A stretch of 64,000 nucleotides of DNA from PNNG01 sp964577055 (GCA_964577055.1 CAZNWC010000001.1:62001-126000); one strand, 5' to 3'. Shown: positions 26,048 through 35,873, numbered from the stretch's first letter. Made by a program: numbers and translations. The notes: generated from the letters alone by a model not told the origin.

Positions 26048-26605
26048 CTAATTCAAGCGGGGGTCGTCCGGATAATTGGCCATGATACTGTATTGTTGTC
26101 CCAGCTGCCGCAAAACGTAGCGCCACAGATCGTCATCGGGTGCATGCATGATCCATTGACTGCTGGCTGGAGCCAATATCCATGCCTTATCAGCGAGCTC
26201 TTCACCCAACTGTGCTGCCGACCAGCCTGAATAACCAATAAAAAAGCGGATGTCGTCCGGTTGCAGTATATGGTGCTCAACCAAATCGCGCACCACCGCA
26301 AAATCTCCACCCCAATTGATACCAGGAACAACCTCCTTGCTTCCTGGAATGTTGAAACGGGCATCGTGTACGTAGTGCAAGGTGTTTTGTTCCACTGGTC
26401 CACCTAAAAAAAGAGGCACCGGAAACTCTGGAAAATCCTCCAAAACGTCGTTGAGCAGGAGGTTTGTTTTGCGGTTGAGCACAAAACCAATACTTCCTTC
26501 AGCATCATGCTCGGTAAGCAGCACGACGGTACGTTTGAAATTGGGGTCGGGCAAAAAAGGCTCCGACACCAATAATACTCCTTTTTCGAGACTGATCTTT
26601 GCCAT
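26048..26605 (-). CDS. YqgE/AlgH family protein
   Basis: 185-residue cytosolic protein of the UPF0301 (YqgE/AlgH) family, of unknown biochemical function. Signature parts are GVLLVSEPFLPDPNFKRTVVLLTEHD near the start, GSIGFVLNRKT, PLFLGGPVEQNTLHYVH and the central FFIGYSGWSAAQLGEEL. The ATG start is clear; TAATTTAG, one mismatch from the -7 box, ends 3 bases before it. Confidence 0.93.
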   Translation of the reverse strand: MAKISLEKGVLLVSEPFLPDPNFKRTVVLLTEHDAEGSIGFVLNRKTNLLLNDVLEDFPEFPVPLFLGGPVEQNTLHYVHDARFNIPGSKEVVPGINWGGDFAVVRDLVEHHILQPDDIRFFIGYSGWSAAQLGEELADKAWILAPASSQWIMHAPDDDLWRYVLRQLGQQYSIMANYPDDPRLN

Positions 26606-26741
26606 AATCTAAATTACTGAAGTGCTTGGTCGCGATTCCCACATAATGCTGAAATCATATGTGGATAAAACGAAAATGGTCGGATTTCGGTTTTAGATGA
26701 GTCCAATTTGGCTTAATTTTACAATATTCAAACAATTCCAT

Positions 26742-27395
26742 ATGTCGGACCACAGTCACGCCATCAAACACCTGCGTAAAGACTATACTTTACACCAACT
26801 CGACGAAAAGGAAGTGCATATTTCGCCTTTCAAACAGTTTGAAAATTGGATGCAACAAGCGATCAAAGCAGAAGTACACGAACCGAATGCCATGCATTTG
26901 GCCACCATTCAAGCCAATGGACGTCCGGCGGGCCGAGTGGTCTTGCTGCGCGGATTGGATGAACGTGGCTTCAGCTTCTTCACCAATTATGAGAGCGATA
27001 AGGGACAACAATTACAACAACATGGTTTCGCGGCTTTGACATTTTTTTGGGCCGAACTCGAGCGTCAGGTGCGCATTGAAGGCAAGGTCGAAAAATTGAC
27101 CGAAGCAGAAAATGACGATTACTTTTTTAGCCGACCCAGAGGCAACCGCTTGGGGGCTTGGGCGAGTCCGCAAAGCAAAGTAATCTCCAACAGAGAGGAA
27201 TTAGAACGTATGACACAATTGCTCACGCTCCAATACCCCGATTCGGTTCACATCCCCCGCCCTTCGCATTGGGGTGGTTTCAGGATTGTGCCCGATAAAG
27301 TAGAATTTTGGCAAGGACGGTCATCCCGTTTGCACGACCGCATCAGGTACCGGCTCGAAGCCGATAGCTGGATCATCGAACGGGTTGCCCCTTGA
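26742..27395 (+). CDS. pdxH: Pyridoxamine 5'-phosphate oxidase
   Basis: FMN enzyme that oxidises pyridoxamine- or pyridoxine-phosphate to PLP, the last step of vitamin B6 synthesis and salvage. I choose the ATG at 26742 (MSDHSHAIKHLRKDY), giving 217 residues, the family's usual length; the frame opens at 26697 without support. Motifs include GRPAGRVVLLRGLDERGFSFFTNYESDKG, VRIEGKVEKL, SRPRGNRLGAWAS and the C-terminal WQGRSSRLHDRIRY with substrate-binding Arg and His. Its TGA overlaps the TTG start of the next gene. It lies in the same window as the PLP-carrier gene yggS but not in one operon. Confidence 0.96.
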   Translation: MSDHSHAIKHLRKDYTLHQLDEKEVHISPFKQFENWMQQAIKAEVHEPNAMHLATIQANGRPAGRVVLLRGLDERGFSFFTNYESDKGQQLQQHGFAALTFFWAELERQVRIEGKVEKLTEAENDDYFFSRPRGNRLGAWASPQSKVISNREELERMTQLLTLQYPDSVHIPRPSHWGGFRIVPDKVEFWQGRSSRLHDRIRYRLEADSWIIERVAP

Positions 27396-28093
27396 GTGTA
27401 TTTCGTTTCAAGCAATTTGTTGTTGACGACTCCAGGGCTGCCATGAAGGTGGGCACCGATGGCGTACTCCTCGGATGCCTGTGTGAAGCACATGGTCCTC
27501 AGAAGGCCTTGGACATTGGAACGGGGTCGGGCCTAATAGCGCTGCAACTGGCCCAACGTTTCAAGGAATGCGCCATTCACGGCATTGAAATAGAAAAAGA
27601 TGCTGCCGACCAAGCGGCGCTTAATTTTGCCCAAGCACCCTGGTCTGATCGCTTAACACTCATCCATGCCGATGTGAAGGATTGGCCATCTCACCAACCA
27701 TATGACCTGATTGTTTGTAATCCGCCCTTTTACCCCAATTCACATCCGGCCAAAGGTGAAAGCCGTAGGCAGGCGCGCGAACAACGCGATTTGAGTTACG
27801 TAGACCTTGCCCAAGTGTTCGCTGCTCGGCTCTCAGATTCGGGAAGCGCATGGTGCATCCTGCCAGCTGATTTCGAAAATGAATGGCAAAATGCCCTGTA
27901 TCAATCCAACTTGCACATCAGCACAATCATCAGCATCAGCGCAGTTGAAAACCGAAAGGCCAACCGTTTGATTGTGGGTTGTTCCAAAATACCGCAACAA
28001 ACCGTCGGCCGCCACTTGTCTATCAGAAAAGAAGATGGTGCTTATACCGCTGACTATTTGACCCTCACTAAGGCATTTTACTTGTTCGCTTGA
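27392..28093 (+). CDS. tRNA1(Val) (adenine(37)-N6)-methyltransferase family
   Basis: SAM-dependent methyltransferase of the TrmN6/YfiC family, modifying A37 of tRNA-Val. 233 residues starting with TTG (TTGA overlap with the pdxH stop). The N-terminus SVFRFKQFVVDDSRAAMKVGTDGVLLG fits the family consensus, which supports this rare start. Motif I is ALDIGTGSGLIALQL, and DLIVCNPPFYPNS is the N6-adenine methylase NPPY/F catalytic motif. Coupled translation with pdxH is likely. Confidence 0.9.
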   Translation: MSVFRFKQFVVDDSRAAMKVGTDGVLLGCLCEAHGPQKALDIGTGSGLIALQLAQRFKECAIHGIEIEKDAADQAALNFAQAPWSDRLTLIHADVKDWPSHQPYDLIVCNPPFYPNSHPAKGESRRQAREQRDLSYVDLAQVFAARLSDSGSAWCILPADFENEWQNALYQSNLHISTIISISAVENRKANRLIVGCSKIPQQTVGRHLSIRKEDGAYTADYLTLTKAFYLFA

Positions 28094-28214
28094 TGGATTC
28101 AAGGCCGTTATTGAACAGCATTGGGGAATAACCCCAGCATTCACATCAAGCGTCAGTATTGCTTGCTAAAATGAAGCAGATATTCCCAAAATCACGGCAA
28201 TTATTAAAATCATT

Positions 28215-28248
28215 AACACCATACCCTTTGATAACCATCGGTGTTTTT
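28215..28248 (+). terminator. Possible weak terminator in the gap before the response regulator
   Basis: AACACC (28215-28220) can pair with GGTGTT (28240-28245), followed by TTTTT in part, with a long 19-base loop. The rest of the 199-base gap 28094-28292 shows only a small GGGG/CCCC hairpin and, at 28269-28276, TATCTTGC, an imperfect promoter box. Confidence 0.3.
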
Positions 28249-28292
28249 GGGTATTTATCCAATCTTTCTATCTTGCATCAAACCTGTTTCGA

Positions 28293-28913
28293 ATGTGCCG
28301 AGTTGCTATTGTTGACGACCACCTGATTTTACTCGATGGCTTAAAATGGGTGGTGAGTCAATATGATTTTGCTAAGCACGTAGATGCCTTTTCAAATTCA
28401 GAGGCCTTGTTGTCTGCTTTAGATGCAGGCAACGATTATGACATCGTCATTACCGATTTGCAAATGCCTGGATTAAATGGTCATGACTTAATCGAAATAT
28501 TGCAAAAAAACAGGCCTGAAACCAAAATACTCGTCATGACCATGTTCGATAGTCCCTATGTCATCCAAAAGGTCATGGAAAGCAGTGTAAATGGTTTTTT
28601 TGTGAAACAAGGTGATCAAACAGCATTGGAAGTGGCCATTAAATCGGTGCTCAATGGCAACACCTATTGGCCCATTGAAATGTCCGAATTAGCCGAAGTA
28701 AAACAAGCCGACCAAATTAAGCTCACACGCCGCGAAAGCGAAATACTGACATTGATTGCGAATGAGCAAAATACCAAGTCAATTGCCGAACAATTATTCA
28801 TAAGCGAGGATACCGTACTCACCCATCGCAAAAACATCATGAATAAACTCGACATCCATAGCACTGCTGGTTTGGTGGCATTTGCTATCAAAAACAACTT
28901 TAGCAAATCATAA
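28293..28913 (+). CDS. NarL/LuxR-type response regulator
   Basis: 206 residues: receiver domain (1-120) with the acidic pair DDH (residues 8-10), phosphoacceptor Asp in IVITDLQMPGLNG, Thr/Ser switch in VMTMFDS and Lys in GFFVKQGD; then a LuxR helix-turn-helix (about 140-205; LTRRESEILTLIANEQNTKSIAEQLFISEDTVLTHRKNIMNKL). It is followed after 1 base by its presumed partner kinase, forming a two-component operon. The target genes are unknown. Confidence 0.93.
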   Translation: MCRVAIVDDHLILLDGLKWVVSQYDFAKHVDAFSNSEALLSALDAGNDYDIVITDLQMPGLNGHDLIEILQKNRPETKILVMTMFDSPYVIQKVMESSVNGFFVKQGDQTALEVAIKSVLNGNTYWPIEMSELAEVKQADQIKLTRRESEILTLIANEQNTKSIAEQLFISEDTVLTHRKNIMNKLDIHSTAGLVAFAIKNNFSKS

Positions 28914-28914
28914 A

Positions 28915-30789
28915 ATGCGCTGCTGGTTCCTCCTTGCGGTTTTCCTGTGCCAAATAGGAATCTCCATTGCGAACACCTTATATATTGACGACGACTTTAC
29001 GAAAAGCAGATTTCCCACCAGCTTATGGGCCATTGAAGATCCAAGTTTCAATGCCCCGCCCGACAGCATCACAGCCCTGTTCCTAAACAACAGCAGCGTG
29101 ATTATCAAAGAACAGAAAGTGAACTTTGGCTATAAAAAAGCCGCCTTCTGGTTCTATACAACCCTGCATAACCGCTCCGCTTCAGATGTACAAATCGTTG
29201 TTAGTTTAGAAAATCCGAATATCGATTCGGTGACTTTTTACGCCGATTATGGCTATGGATTCAAAAAGGAGGCCATTGCCGGTGACCATGTACCCTATGC
29301 TCATTGGCAAATTGCAACCCGACAACCTGCAATCAGGCTCACCATAAGGGCCGGCGAATCATTGCCCATACTGTTAAAAGCCAGAAACAGTTTTTCGGGC
29401 AATATGATTTTACCGGTGCAAATTTGGGAATACAACCATTTTGCGTCCTATCAGCAAGGATATCACTTGAGTTGGGGATTGTACTTCGGCTTTTTAGTGA
29501 TCAACGTGGCGCTGGCATTTTCAGCCATTGTGCTATTGAGGGCCAATATTTTCATATGGTACGGCCTTTTTTTAATAGCATCGCTCATTTACAGTTTTAT
29601 ATCATTTGGTTTCATGTACCAGTTTTTAACTGGTGCATGGCCCGCCTCCAACGATGTGATGCGCACATACGCATTGCTGCTCATCAGCATTTTAATGCTC
29701 AGGTTCTCTCAGGTGTTTTTAAAGAGTAAAGAAATCAGCCCGTTCATTCACAATGTCATCACGACCATTATTTGGATAGAAGCGCTGTTTTTGGTTTCCT
29801 CCTTTTTTATCCTTGACACATTTAGGGCAAATTTCAACCAAATTTTCCCTTGGTTTTTAACCCTGATATTTATTGGCTATGCATTGGTTTTGACAGCAGC
29901 CTGGTTTAGTAAACAAAAATACCGGTTAAGAGCGAATGCCTTTTTATTGGCGTTTACCTTTTCATTGATTGGGGGTATGACCCTTATCCTTACCGATTTA
30001 AATTACCTGCCCTACAACAACTTCACCATCCACGCTCCATGGTTTGGCAATGCCATTGAAATTGTGATTTTTACGGGTATCATGTTCTATGAGTTCAAAT
30101 TGGTAGGCGACGAAAAAATCAAACTTGAACAACAAATCGCCATCGAACAAACCCAGCGATTGCGAGAGTTCTTTAGGGGACAAGAAAAAGAGCGACAACG
30201 CATTGCCCGCGATTTGCATGACAATGTTGCTGGCACATTGGTAGGTGCGCGCTTTTTAATGCCCAATCCTGCCAAGATGCATGAAGTGCTCGACGCCAAA
30301 TCGATGTTGAGCTACGAAAGGGCTTTGCACACACTTGATAGGAGTATCAAAGATGTGCGCAACCTATCGCACAATTTGCAGCCTCCTGCCCTTGATGAGC
30401 ACTCCTTGCGGTATGAGCTCGATAGATTAATTGCAGATTATCAAACCATGTTGCCCAAGACCAACTATCAACTGCAATATGGTTTAGAGGAAGGCACGTT
30501 GAGTGCAGATACCGCAGTAGCCTTGTATAGAATATGTCAGGAATGTTTGCTAAACATTTTCAAGCATGCCGATGCTACACAAGTTTTAGTGCAGCTGGTT
30601 AACCAACTCAACCGCATTGAACTATTGATAGAAGACAATGGTAGAGGATTTGATGAAAAAAAACTCAAAGAAGGTATTGGATTGCAAAACATTCGTTCAC
30701 GTCTCACCTTCACCCAAAACCTTTCTACCCTCATTCATTCCACACCCAATCAAGGAACACGCATTCAACTGTCTTTCGACCGCGTTTAA
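28915..30789 (+). CDS. 7TMR-DISM sensor histidine kinase (HisKA_3 type)
   Basis: 624-residue membrane sensor. The ATG at 28915 starts a signal sequence (MRCWFLLAVFLCQIGISIANT). An extracellular beta-rich DISM domain (about 25-180) follows, which in this family may bind carbohydrate or other ligands. Then come seven transmembrane helices (about 190-400), a coiled linker, the HisKA_3 dimer domain with phosphoacceptor His in RQRIARDLHDNVAGTLVGARF, and an HATPase domain with N box (CQECLLNIFKHADAT) and G1 box (IEDNGRGFDEKKLKEGIGLQNIRSRL). It pairs with the NarL-type regulator immediately upstream, as is usual for HisKA_3 kinases. The ligand is unknown. Confidence 0.93.
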   Translation: MRCWFLLAVFLCQIGISIANTLYIDDDFTKSRFPTSLWAIEDPSFNAPPDSITALFLNNSSVIIKEQKVNFGYKKAAFWFYTTLHNRSASDVQIVVSLENPNIDSVTFYADYGYGFKKEAIAGDHVPYAHWQIATRQPAIRLTIRAGESLPILLKARNSFSGNMILPVQIWEYNHFASYQQGYHLSWGLYFGFLVINVALAFSAIVLLRANIFIWYGLFLIASLIYSFISFGFMYQFLTGAWPASNDVMRTYALLLISILMLRFSQVFLKSKEISPFIHNVITTIIWIEALFLVSSFFILDTFRANFNQIFPWFLTLIFIGYALVLTAAWFSKQKYRLRANAFLLAFTFSLIGGMTLILTDLNYLPYNNFTIHAPWFGNAIEIVIFTGIMFYEFKLVGDEKIKLEQQIAIEQTQRLREFFRGQEKERQRIARDLHDNVAGTLVGARFLMPNPAKMHEVLDAKSMLSYERALHTLDRSIKDVRNLSHNLQPPALDEHSLRYELDRLIADYQTMLPKTNYQLQYGLEEGTLSADTAVALYRICQECLLNIFKHADATQVLVQLVNQLNRIELLIEDNGRGFDEKKLKEGIGLQNIRSRLTFTQNLSTLIHSTPNQGTRIQLSFDRV

Positions 30790-30791
30790 AC

Positions 30792-30815
30792 AAAAAAAGC
30801 CGACTTGCGTCGGCT
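30792..30815 (-). terminator. Terminator after tRNA-Lys
   Basis: Perfect 7-base stem AGCCGAC/GTCGGCT (30798-30804 with 30809-30815) with a TTGC/GCAA loop, followed on the minus strand by a run of seven T. Confidence 0.85.
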
Positions 30816-30818
30816 ATT

Positions 30819-30894
30819 TGGTGATTTCGCTGGGATTCGAACCCAGGACCCATACATTAAAAGTGTATTGCTCTACCGGCTGAGCTACGAAATC
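30819..30894 (-). tRNA. tRNA-Lys (anticodon TTT)
   Basis: 76 bases including an encoded CCA. The acceptor GATTTCG pairs with CGAAATC. The D arm has AGCTCAGCCGGTAGAGC, the anticodon stem ATACA/TGTAT encloses CTTTTAA (anticodon TTT), and the T arm has GGTTCGAATCC. It has its own promoter and terminator. Confidence 0.97.
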
Positions 30895-30919
30895 TTACCC
30901 CCTTTTTCAAAAGGTTGTG

Positions 30920-30949
30920 CAAAGATAGCGCTCCAAAGCAGATTTCCAA
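30920..30949 (-). promoter_or_regulatory. Promoter of tRNA-Lys
   Basis: On the minus strand TTG (30947-30949) and TATCTTTG (30920-30927) are separated by 19 bases, a good match to the Bacteroidota -33/-7 promoter, 25 bases before the tRNA. Confidence 0.75.
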
Positions 30950-31006
30950 TCACAACCCCAATATTTTCCTCAAAAACCGACTTCATTTTACACTATAAAT
31001 TGGTAA

Positions 31007-32170
31007 TCAGTCGGTTTTGATTTCGAATTTTTTTACCTGCAAATCATGATTCAAGGCCTTTCTAAAGGTCACATGTCTGCGCAAGAACCGAGCACCTGCC
31101 GCCTGATGCAGGGCCATCATGGGAACATTAAAATCGCCCACCCAAGCCAGTTCTACTTCTTGAACAGTGGGATAGTGCAACTTGACGCGTTCATAAGCAG
31201 CTTCGATGAGTACCGACTCCATTCCCAACTTTTGGTAAGCCTTATGCACACCCATCACCACAATCTTGATGCGTTTGATGTCCCAGTTTTTATTTAACCA
31301 CCACAAGCGCAAAGCCCCCCATCCGCTGAGTTTACTTTTATTCTTGGCAAAAAGCTCATTCAAATCGGGCAACATCAGCATAAATGCCGCTGGTTCTCTT
31401 CCAATAAAAGCAAACCAAACAAGGTCTTCCCGCATGATCATTTTGAGCCGTTGTAACTCGTCCAATACTTCTGAGGCAGTTTTGGGCTTGAAATTCTCAA
31501 ACATCTGCCAGGCATTGTTGTATATGTGGGCTACCGCTTGGGCAAAATAGCGTTTGTGCCGCATCCTGAAATAACTTAGCTCGGCCTTACCTTTTTGCTT
31601 TACCCAGGCAGCTATTTTAAAAAACCTTTCGGGAAGGCCAACTTTTAAATCAAGAAAATTCGTGATTTGATCATAATAAGGTACATATCCTGCCGATTCA
31701 AAGAAGGCTCGGTAATACGGAGGATGCCAATTGGTACCAAATGAAGGCCGAGTAAAGCCTTCAACCAACAATCCCCAAAACTGATCATTTTCACCGGGTT
31801 GAATCGGCCCATCTACCCAATCAACTCCCCAGCGCTTCAATTGCTTGTCTGTTTCTTCAAATAAACGGGCAGCCGCGGAGGCATCATTGATCACATCAAA
31901 AAAACCTATCGCGCCGGCACGCTCATCCATGGATGGCTTGGGATGGTCAAAAGCAGCAATTCGGCCTATGGGTTGACCATTGCGCCAAAGAATCCAACGC
32001 TTCACCCGGATACTATCGAGCCGTTTGTTCTTGCGCGGATTAAAAACTGCATCTTGAATTTCGTTCGGAACCGATACAAATTGCGATTCATGCCCAAATA
32101 AACGGGTAGGGATTTCGTAAAAAATCCGAGAAGCCTTCTCGTCGACTACTTTAGTGATCCAATCATTCAT
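31007..32170 (-). CDS. GNAT-like hypothetical protein
   Basis: 387 residues from the ATG at 32170, which overlaps the stop of the T9SS type B gene as ATGA; the frame opens 30 codons earlier inside that gene. The sequence resembles the large two-part GNAT-like proteins common in Bacteroidota: an N-terminal part with FYEIPTRLFGHESQFVSVPNEIQDAVFNPRKNKRL and WILWRNGQPIGRIAAF, a central GFFDVINDASAAARLFEETDKQLKRWG that looks like the first acetyltransferase half, and a C-terminal EVELAWVGDFNVPMMALHQAAGARFLRRHVTFRK typical of a GNAT C-terminal strand-helix. The acceptor is unknown. It is the last gene of a tightly overlapping four-gene unit. Confidence 0.75.
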   Translation of the reverse strand: MNDWITKVVDEKASRIFYEIPTRLFGHESQFVSVPNEIQDAVFNPRKNKRLDSIRVKRWILWRNGQPIGRIAAFDHPKPSMDERAGAIGFFDVINDASAAARLFEETDKQLKRWGVDWVDGPIQPGENDQFWGLLVEGFTRPSFGTNWHPPYYRAFFESAGYVPYYDQITNFLDLKVGLPERFFKIAAWVKQKGKAELSYFRMRHKRYFAQAVAHIYNNAWQMFENFKPKTASEVLDELQRLKMIMREDLVWFAFIGREPAAFMLMLPDLNELFAKNKSKLSGWGALRLWWLNKNWDIKRIKIVVMGVHKAYQKLGMESVLIEAAYERVKLHYPTVQEVELAWVGDFNVPMMALHQAAGARFLRRHVTFRKALNHDLQVKKFEIKTD

Positions 32171-35100
32171 CTGATCAACACTATTTGACCCGTAAACCGA
32201 TACGGCAACCCGTTTTTTCCCCTTGCTTCGAGCACATATGGATAAATACCCGGTGGGCATATTCGGCCATTCGATTCACCATTCCAAACGACTTCTGTGG
32301 CATTGCTCGAAAAAACCAAGCCTCCCCATCGGTCGTATACCCTAAAATCTGAACTCGCTAAGTTGCGTATCACTGCCTTGTAGTTATCATTGACGTTATC
32401 GCCGTTGGGTGTGAATGCATTGGGCAAGATGATTTGAATGCTGTCGACAAACAGATATTCAAATACCATCGAATCTGTACATCCGGTAAGCTGGTTAAAG
32501 GCCTTTAGCATGATGCGGTACAAGCCTGGTTCCCTGAAAACGTGCTTCGGATTGGGCTCAGTGCTGCTACCCCCATCTCCAAAATCCCACGTATAGCGCA
32601 TGGGCGAGCTTGGTTGCGAAAGATTGGTAAAACTCACCTCTTGTGGAGCATAGGCCGTATCGGGTGAAAACTGAAAATCCGCTTCTACCGGAGCATATTG
32701 TACCAAAATGCTATCGCGCAGGCTACGGCAGTTGCCCACAAAGGCCTCAACCCAATAAATGGTGGAGGTAGTGGTATAAACCCTGATCCGATTGCCAGTT
32801 TCACCGGTACTCCAAACATAGCTACTTCCTCCTGTAACCATCAAATCTACACTATCAGGCCCACACACAAATCGATCGGGACCGCCATTGGCAAAAACCG
32901 AAATACGGGGTTGCAGCCATGCGCTGTCCAAATAGCTACAACCACCCGTATCGGTTAATTGCAGGTAAACCCACCTGGCTGGTAAACTCCAAAAACGCTG
33001 GTTCAAGGAAGCCGGATCACTGATATCCGCATCTGGCAACCAATTCCATGAAGTGATGCGCGGGTCGGGTGTCAACGTCAGAACAGCAGTATCGCCATAA
33101 CACCAAGCCGGATTGGACCGATCGAGCAGGCGAACAGTTGGCCTAACCTGCAGAAAAATACTATCAATTGCCTCGCAGCCACGCTGGTCGTAGACCCTTA
33201 CCGTGTACCACCTGCTGTTCTGGGCAAACAACCTAACGGTAAATCCCGATGTATCTGCCAATGTACTGTGAGGAACCCAGCTTGCACGGACGCCCCCCAC
33301 AATGGACAAAGTGATCGAATCGCCAAGGCACACCGGACCTGTTGGCAAAAATTGAATGGCAGGTGGTGGTGCAACCGTTACGGTTTGGGTGATGGTATCA
33401 GCGGCGATGCAGGTACTCACAATCAGGGTAACCACATAGTTGCCCGGACTTGTGTAGGTATAGCTTGGATTGCGCAAAGTGCTGGTTGCTCCGGGTACCC
33501 CAAAGTCCCAATAAAAATTACCAAACAGCGTTCCGGTAGGATTAAACACCACCGGCGTTTGCAAACACACAGTAGTATCGGGATATTGGGTACGAAATCC
33601 TGCAACAGGATTCACATATTCCAAATCGATATTGAAAATGGCCCCATTGCAACGACCACCTGAAGTACCCGAATTATTGGTGGATGAATAGGCCCCTGTT
33701 GTTGTAGGAAAATCGCTGGCGCCCCCACAGCCTGCACAAACAGCATGATAAATGACCCCTTCTTTCGAAAAACGACAAGTGCCCCCATCCACATGCTCAC
33801 GCGAGCTACTTCCACCAAAATAGGTACCGTAAACCACATTGGTTGCATCCGCATCTAAAACCAACAAATACATATCACTGCCATCGGTGGTCGATTGAAT
33901 TGCATCGATGCTGATTGGCATTCCGCTCATGGGACTTACGAAGCCATTTACATTATTGGTATTGCCTCCCCATCCACTGAAATATATTTTATTACAAATA
34001 TCCACCATGAATGCCGTAGGAGAAATAGAAGGCCCGTTGGCTCCACTAGGGCCAAACACGGTACTTATCTCCAATTGTTGCAAATTACGGTCATAGCGCT
34101 GCACAAACTGCTTGCCTCCCGGGTCAAAATACACGCCTGCAGGTAGTACCGGCATGCTGCCCATGGTGATACCTGCCACATAAATCCGACCATCCATGTC
34201 CGTATCCACTAAGTAACATTGATCATACAACCCCGTGCCGAGATAGGTGCCGGCGAGCGGGACGCCTGGACTAGTTCGCATTTTTAGCAAAAACCCATCA
34301 CTTTCCCCAAAATGCGTGCGGGTAAAGCCAACTCCCAGTGCATTGATAACCGTATTGTTGCTAAAAGTACTCCCCACCACCACTACCGTATCGCCCCCCA
34401 AGGAACGAATGCCGTAAGCTGCATCCATACCTGTTCCTCCCAGGTAGGTGCTGTATAAAAGAGCAGACAAATTCGGATTGAGCTTGGCAACAACGCCATC
34501 TTGTACGCCTCCGAATAGGGTTTGAAACCCTCCAACAATGGGGAAGTTTAAGGAGGACGAATTGCAAGCAATAAGTACATTTCCCTGCGAATCGATCAAA
34601 ATTTCACCTCGGCTGTCGTCACCATAATTAAATTCCAACGATTGTAGATCGTAACGCCGACCATTTCCATCATTTTGGGCTTCTGCACCTGAACCGCCCA
34701 AATAGGTGCTCCCCAACAATAATCCGCCACTTGCCGAAAGCCGAACGACCACCAAGTCAGTAGAATCGGCATATGTAGCATCGTAGGGTGCGGCTGCCAT
34801 CGGAAAGTTGGCCGAATTGGTCTTGCCCAATAAGTACAACTCATTGGCTGCATTGGTGACCAAACTCATGGCATAATCGCGATCCGTCCCACCGAGGTAA
34901 GTTGCATAATATTGTACCGAGGCATTTTGGGCATAATGTGAAATGGTCATATCAATTTGACCCGCAAAAAATGCCTGGTAAGCACCCAAAGTGATTGGGT
35001 ATCCGGGATTAAAATTAATACCGCCCAAAAACATATCGCCTTGTTGGCCATAGGTTGCGGTAAAACCCCAATTATCAGAAGTAGCCCCACTGAATGTGCT

Positions 35101-35838
35101 TCCAACCAAAACAGGATCCAAAACCAAGGCTTCATCCTTTGCATAAGGCCCAATAACAAACTCCCACTGCTCACCCGCTATAGCGAATTGCAAATCAACC
35201 ACTTGTCGTTTTCCCTCTTTCAACGTCCACCCTACAGGGCTTGCCTCACGCACTGTTCCATTCACCGTATGATACGCCAATTCGCCTGCATCGTTGAGGG
35301 CGAGACTTGCTCCAGTGACGACGCCCTTGATCAGGTCAGGATTTGCACCAGGATGCACTATGAATTCATATTTGAAGCCTGCATGCACGTCTATCCTTAA
35401 ATCAATACCTGGGTAGATATCCTGCAATAGCAGTTCTTTTGCCGGCACCAAACCAGTCGCCCATTTTCCGGGATCGTTGCCCAAATAGTAGTTTATGCTA
35501 GTTGGCAAGGTTTCCGACCAAACCAATTTGCCTGAAAAAGAGCTATTGAGGAAGGTAGTTCGCCATGCATGTTGATTGAGCGTTCCGTTATGGTTGCCAG
35601 ATGCATGGAAAGCGGCCAGTTGCTCTTGATCGCTACTCAGCCATGTAAATCCGCTGTTTTCAATAAATATGCGCAAGTTGCCAAGGTCTACATGGCCCAA
35701 AACCTGCGCTGGCCACTGACCTCCATTGGGCACGATAAAAGTGGTAGCAGCTTCATGAGCGGCCAATGGCCTTGGGCAGAAGAGACCTAAAATCCCTGCC
35801 CACAAGCATATCAAGCAAGAAACATTTGCCAACCTCAT
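32167..35838 (-). CDS. Large secreted protein with SBBP repeats, PKD domains and T9SS type B sorting domain
   Basis: 1223 residues. After a signal peptide (to about residue 27) comes a DUF7948-like domain (FIVPNGGQWPAQVLGHVDLGNLRIFIENSGFTWL, about 33-240), then a long series of SBBP-type beta-propeller repeats (STYLGGTGMDAAYGI and several close copies, about 280-720), a PKD-like domain (FYWDFGVPGATSTLRNPSYTYTSPGNYVVTL), one or two Ig-like segments with paired cysteines, a second PKD domain (YTWDFGDGGSSTEPNPKHVFREPG), and the gliding-motility C-terminal (type B) domain beginning NAFTPNGDNVNDNY. It is exported through T9SS and either surface-bound or released. A structural or adhesion role is inferred; no catalytic motif was seen. 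Confidence 0.92.
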   Translation of the reverse strand: MRLANVSCLICLWAGILGLFCPRPLAAHEAATTFIVPNGGQWPAQVLGHVDLGNLRIFIENSGFTWLSSDQEQLAAFHASGNHNGTLNQHAWRTTFLNSSFSGKLVWSETLPTSINYYLGNDPGKWATGLVPAKELLLQDIYPGIDLRIDVHAGFKYEFIVHPGANPDLIKGVVTGASLALNDAGELAYHTVNGTVREASPVGWTLKEGKRQVVDLQFAIAGEQWEFVIGPYAKDEALVLDPVLVGSTFSGATSDNWGFTATYGQQGDMFLGGINFNPGYPITLGAYQAFFAGQIDMTISHYAQNASVQYYATYLGGTDRDYAMSLVTNAANELYLLGKTNSANFPMAAAPYDATYADSTDLVVVRLSASGGLLLGSTYLGGSGAEAQNDGNGRRYDLQSLEFNYGDDSRGEILIDSQGNVLIACNSSSLNFPIVGGFQTLFGGVQDGVVAKLNPNLSALLYSTYLGGTGMDAAYGIRSLGGDTVVVVGSTFSNNTVINALGVGFTRTHFGESDGFLLKMRTSPGVPLAGTYLGTGLYDQCYLVDTDMDGRIYVAGITMGSMPVLPAGVYFDPGGKQFVQRYDRNLQQLEISTVFGPSGANGPSISPTAFMVDICNKIYFSGWGGNTNNVNGFVSPMSGMPISIDAIQSTTDGSDMYLLVLDADATNVVYGTYFGGSSSREHVDGGTCRFSKEGVIYHAVCAGCGGASDFPTTTGAYSSTNNSGTSGGRCNGAIFNIDLEYVNPVAGFRTQYPDTTVCLQTPVVFNPTGTLFGNFYWDFGVPGATSTLRNPSYTYTSPGNYVVTLIVSTCIAADTITQTVTVAPPPAIQFLPTGPVCLGDSITLSIVGGVRASWVPHSTLADTSGFTVRLFAQNSRWYTVRVYDQRGCEAIDSIFLQVRPTVRLLDRSNPAWCYGDTAVLTLTPDPRITSWNWLPDADISDPASLNQRFWSLPARWVYLQLTDTGGCSYLDSAWLQPRISVFANGGPDRFVCGPDSVDLMVTGGSSYVWSTGETGNRIRVYTTTSTIYWVEAFVGNCRSLRDSILVQYAPVEADFQFSPDTAYAPQEVSFTNLSQPSSPMRYTWDFGDGGSSTEPNPKHVFREPGLYRIMLKAFNQLTGCTDSMVFEYLFVDSIQIILPNAFTPNGDNVNDNYKAVIRNLASSDFRVYDRWGGLVFSSNATEVVWNGESNGRICPPGIYPYVLEARGKNGLPYRFTGQIVLIR

Positions 35839-35873
35839 TTAGGTAAAAATAAGGAGACAGATATTAAAATGGA

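Noticed and set aside
32171..32260. 30-codon N-terminal extension of the GNAT-like gene
   Set aside because: It lies inside the C-terminal coding region of the T9SS type B gene; the ATGA overlap start at 32170 is the usual arrangement.
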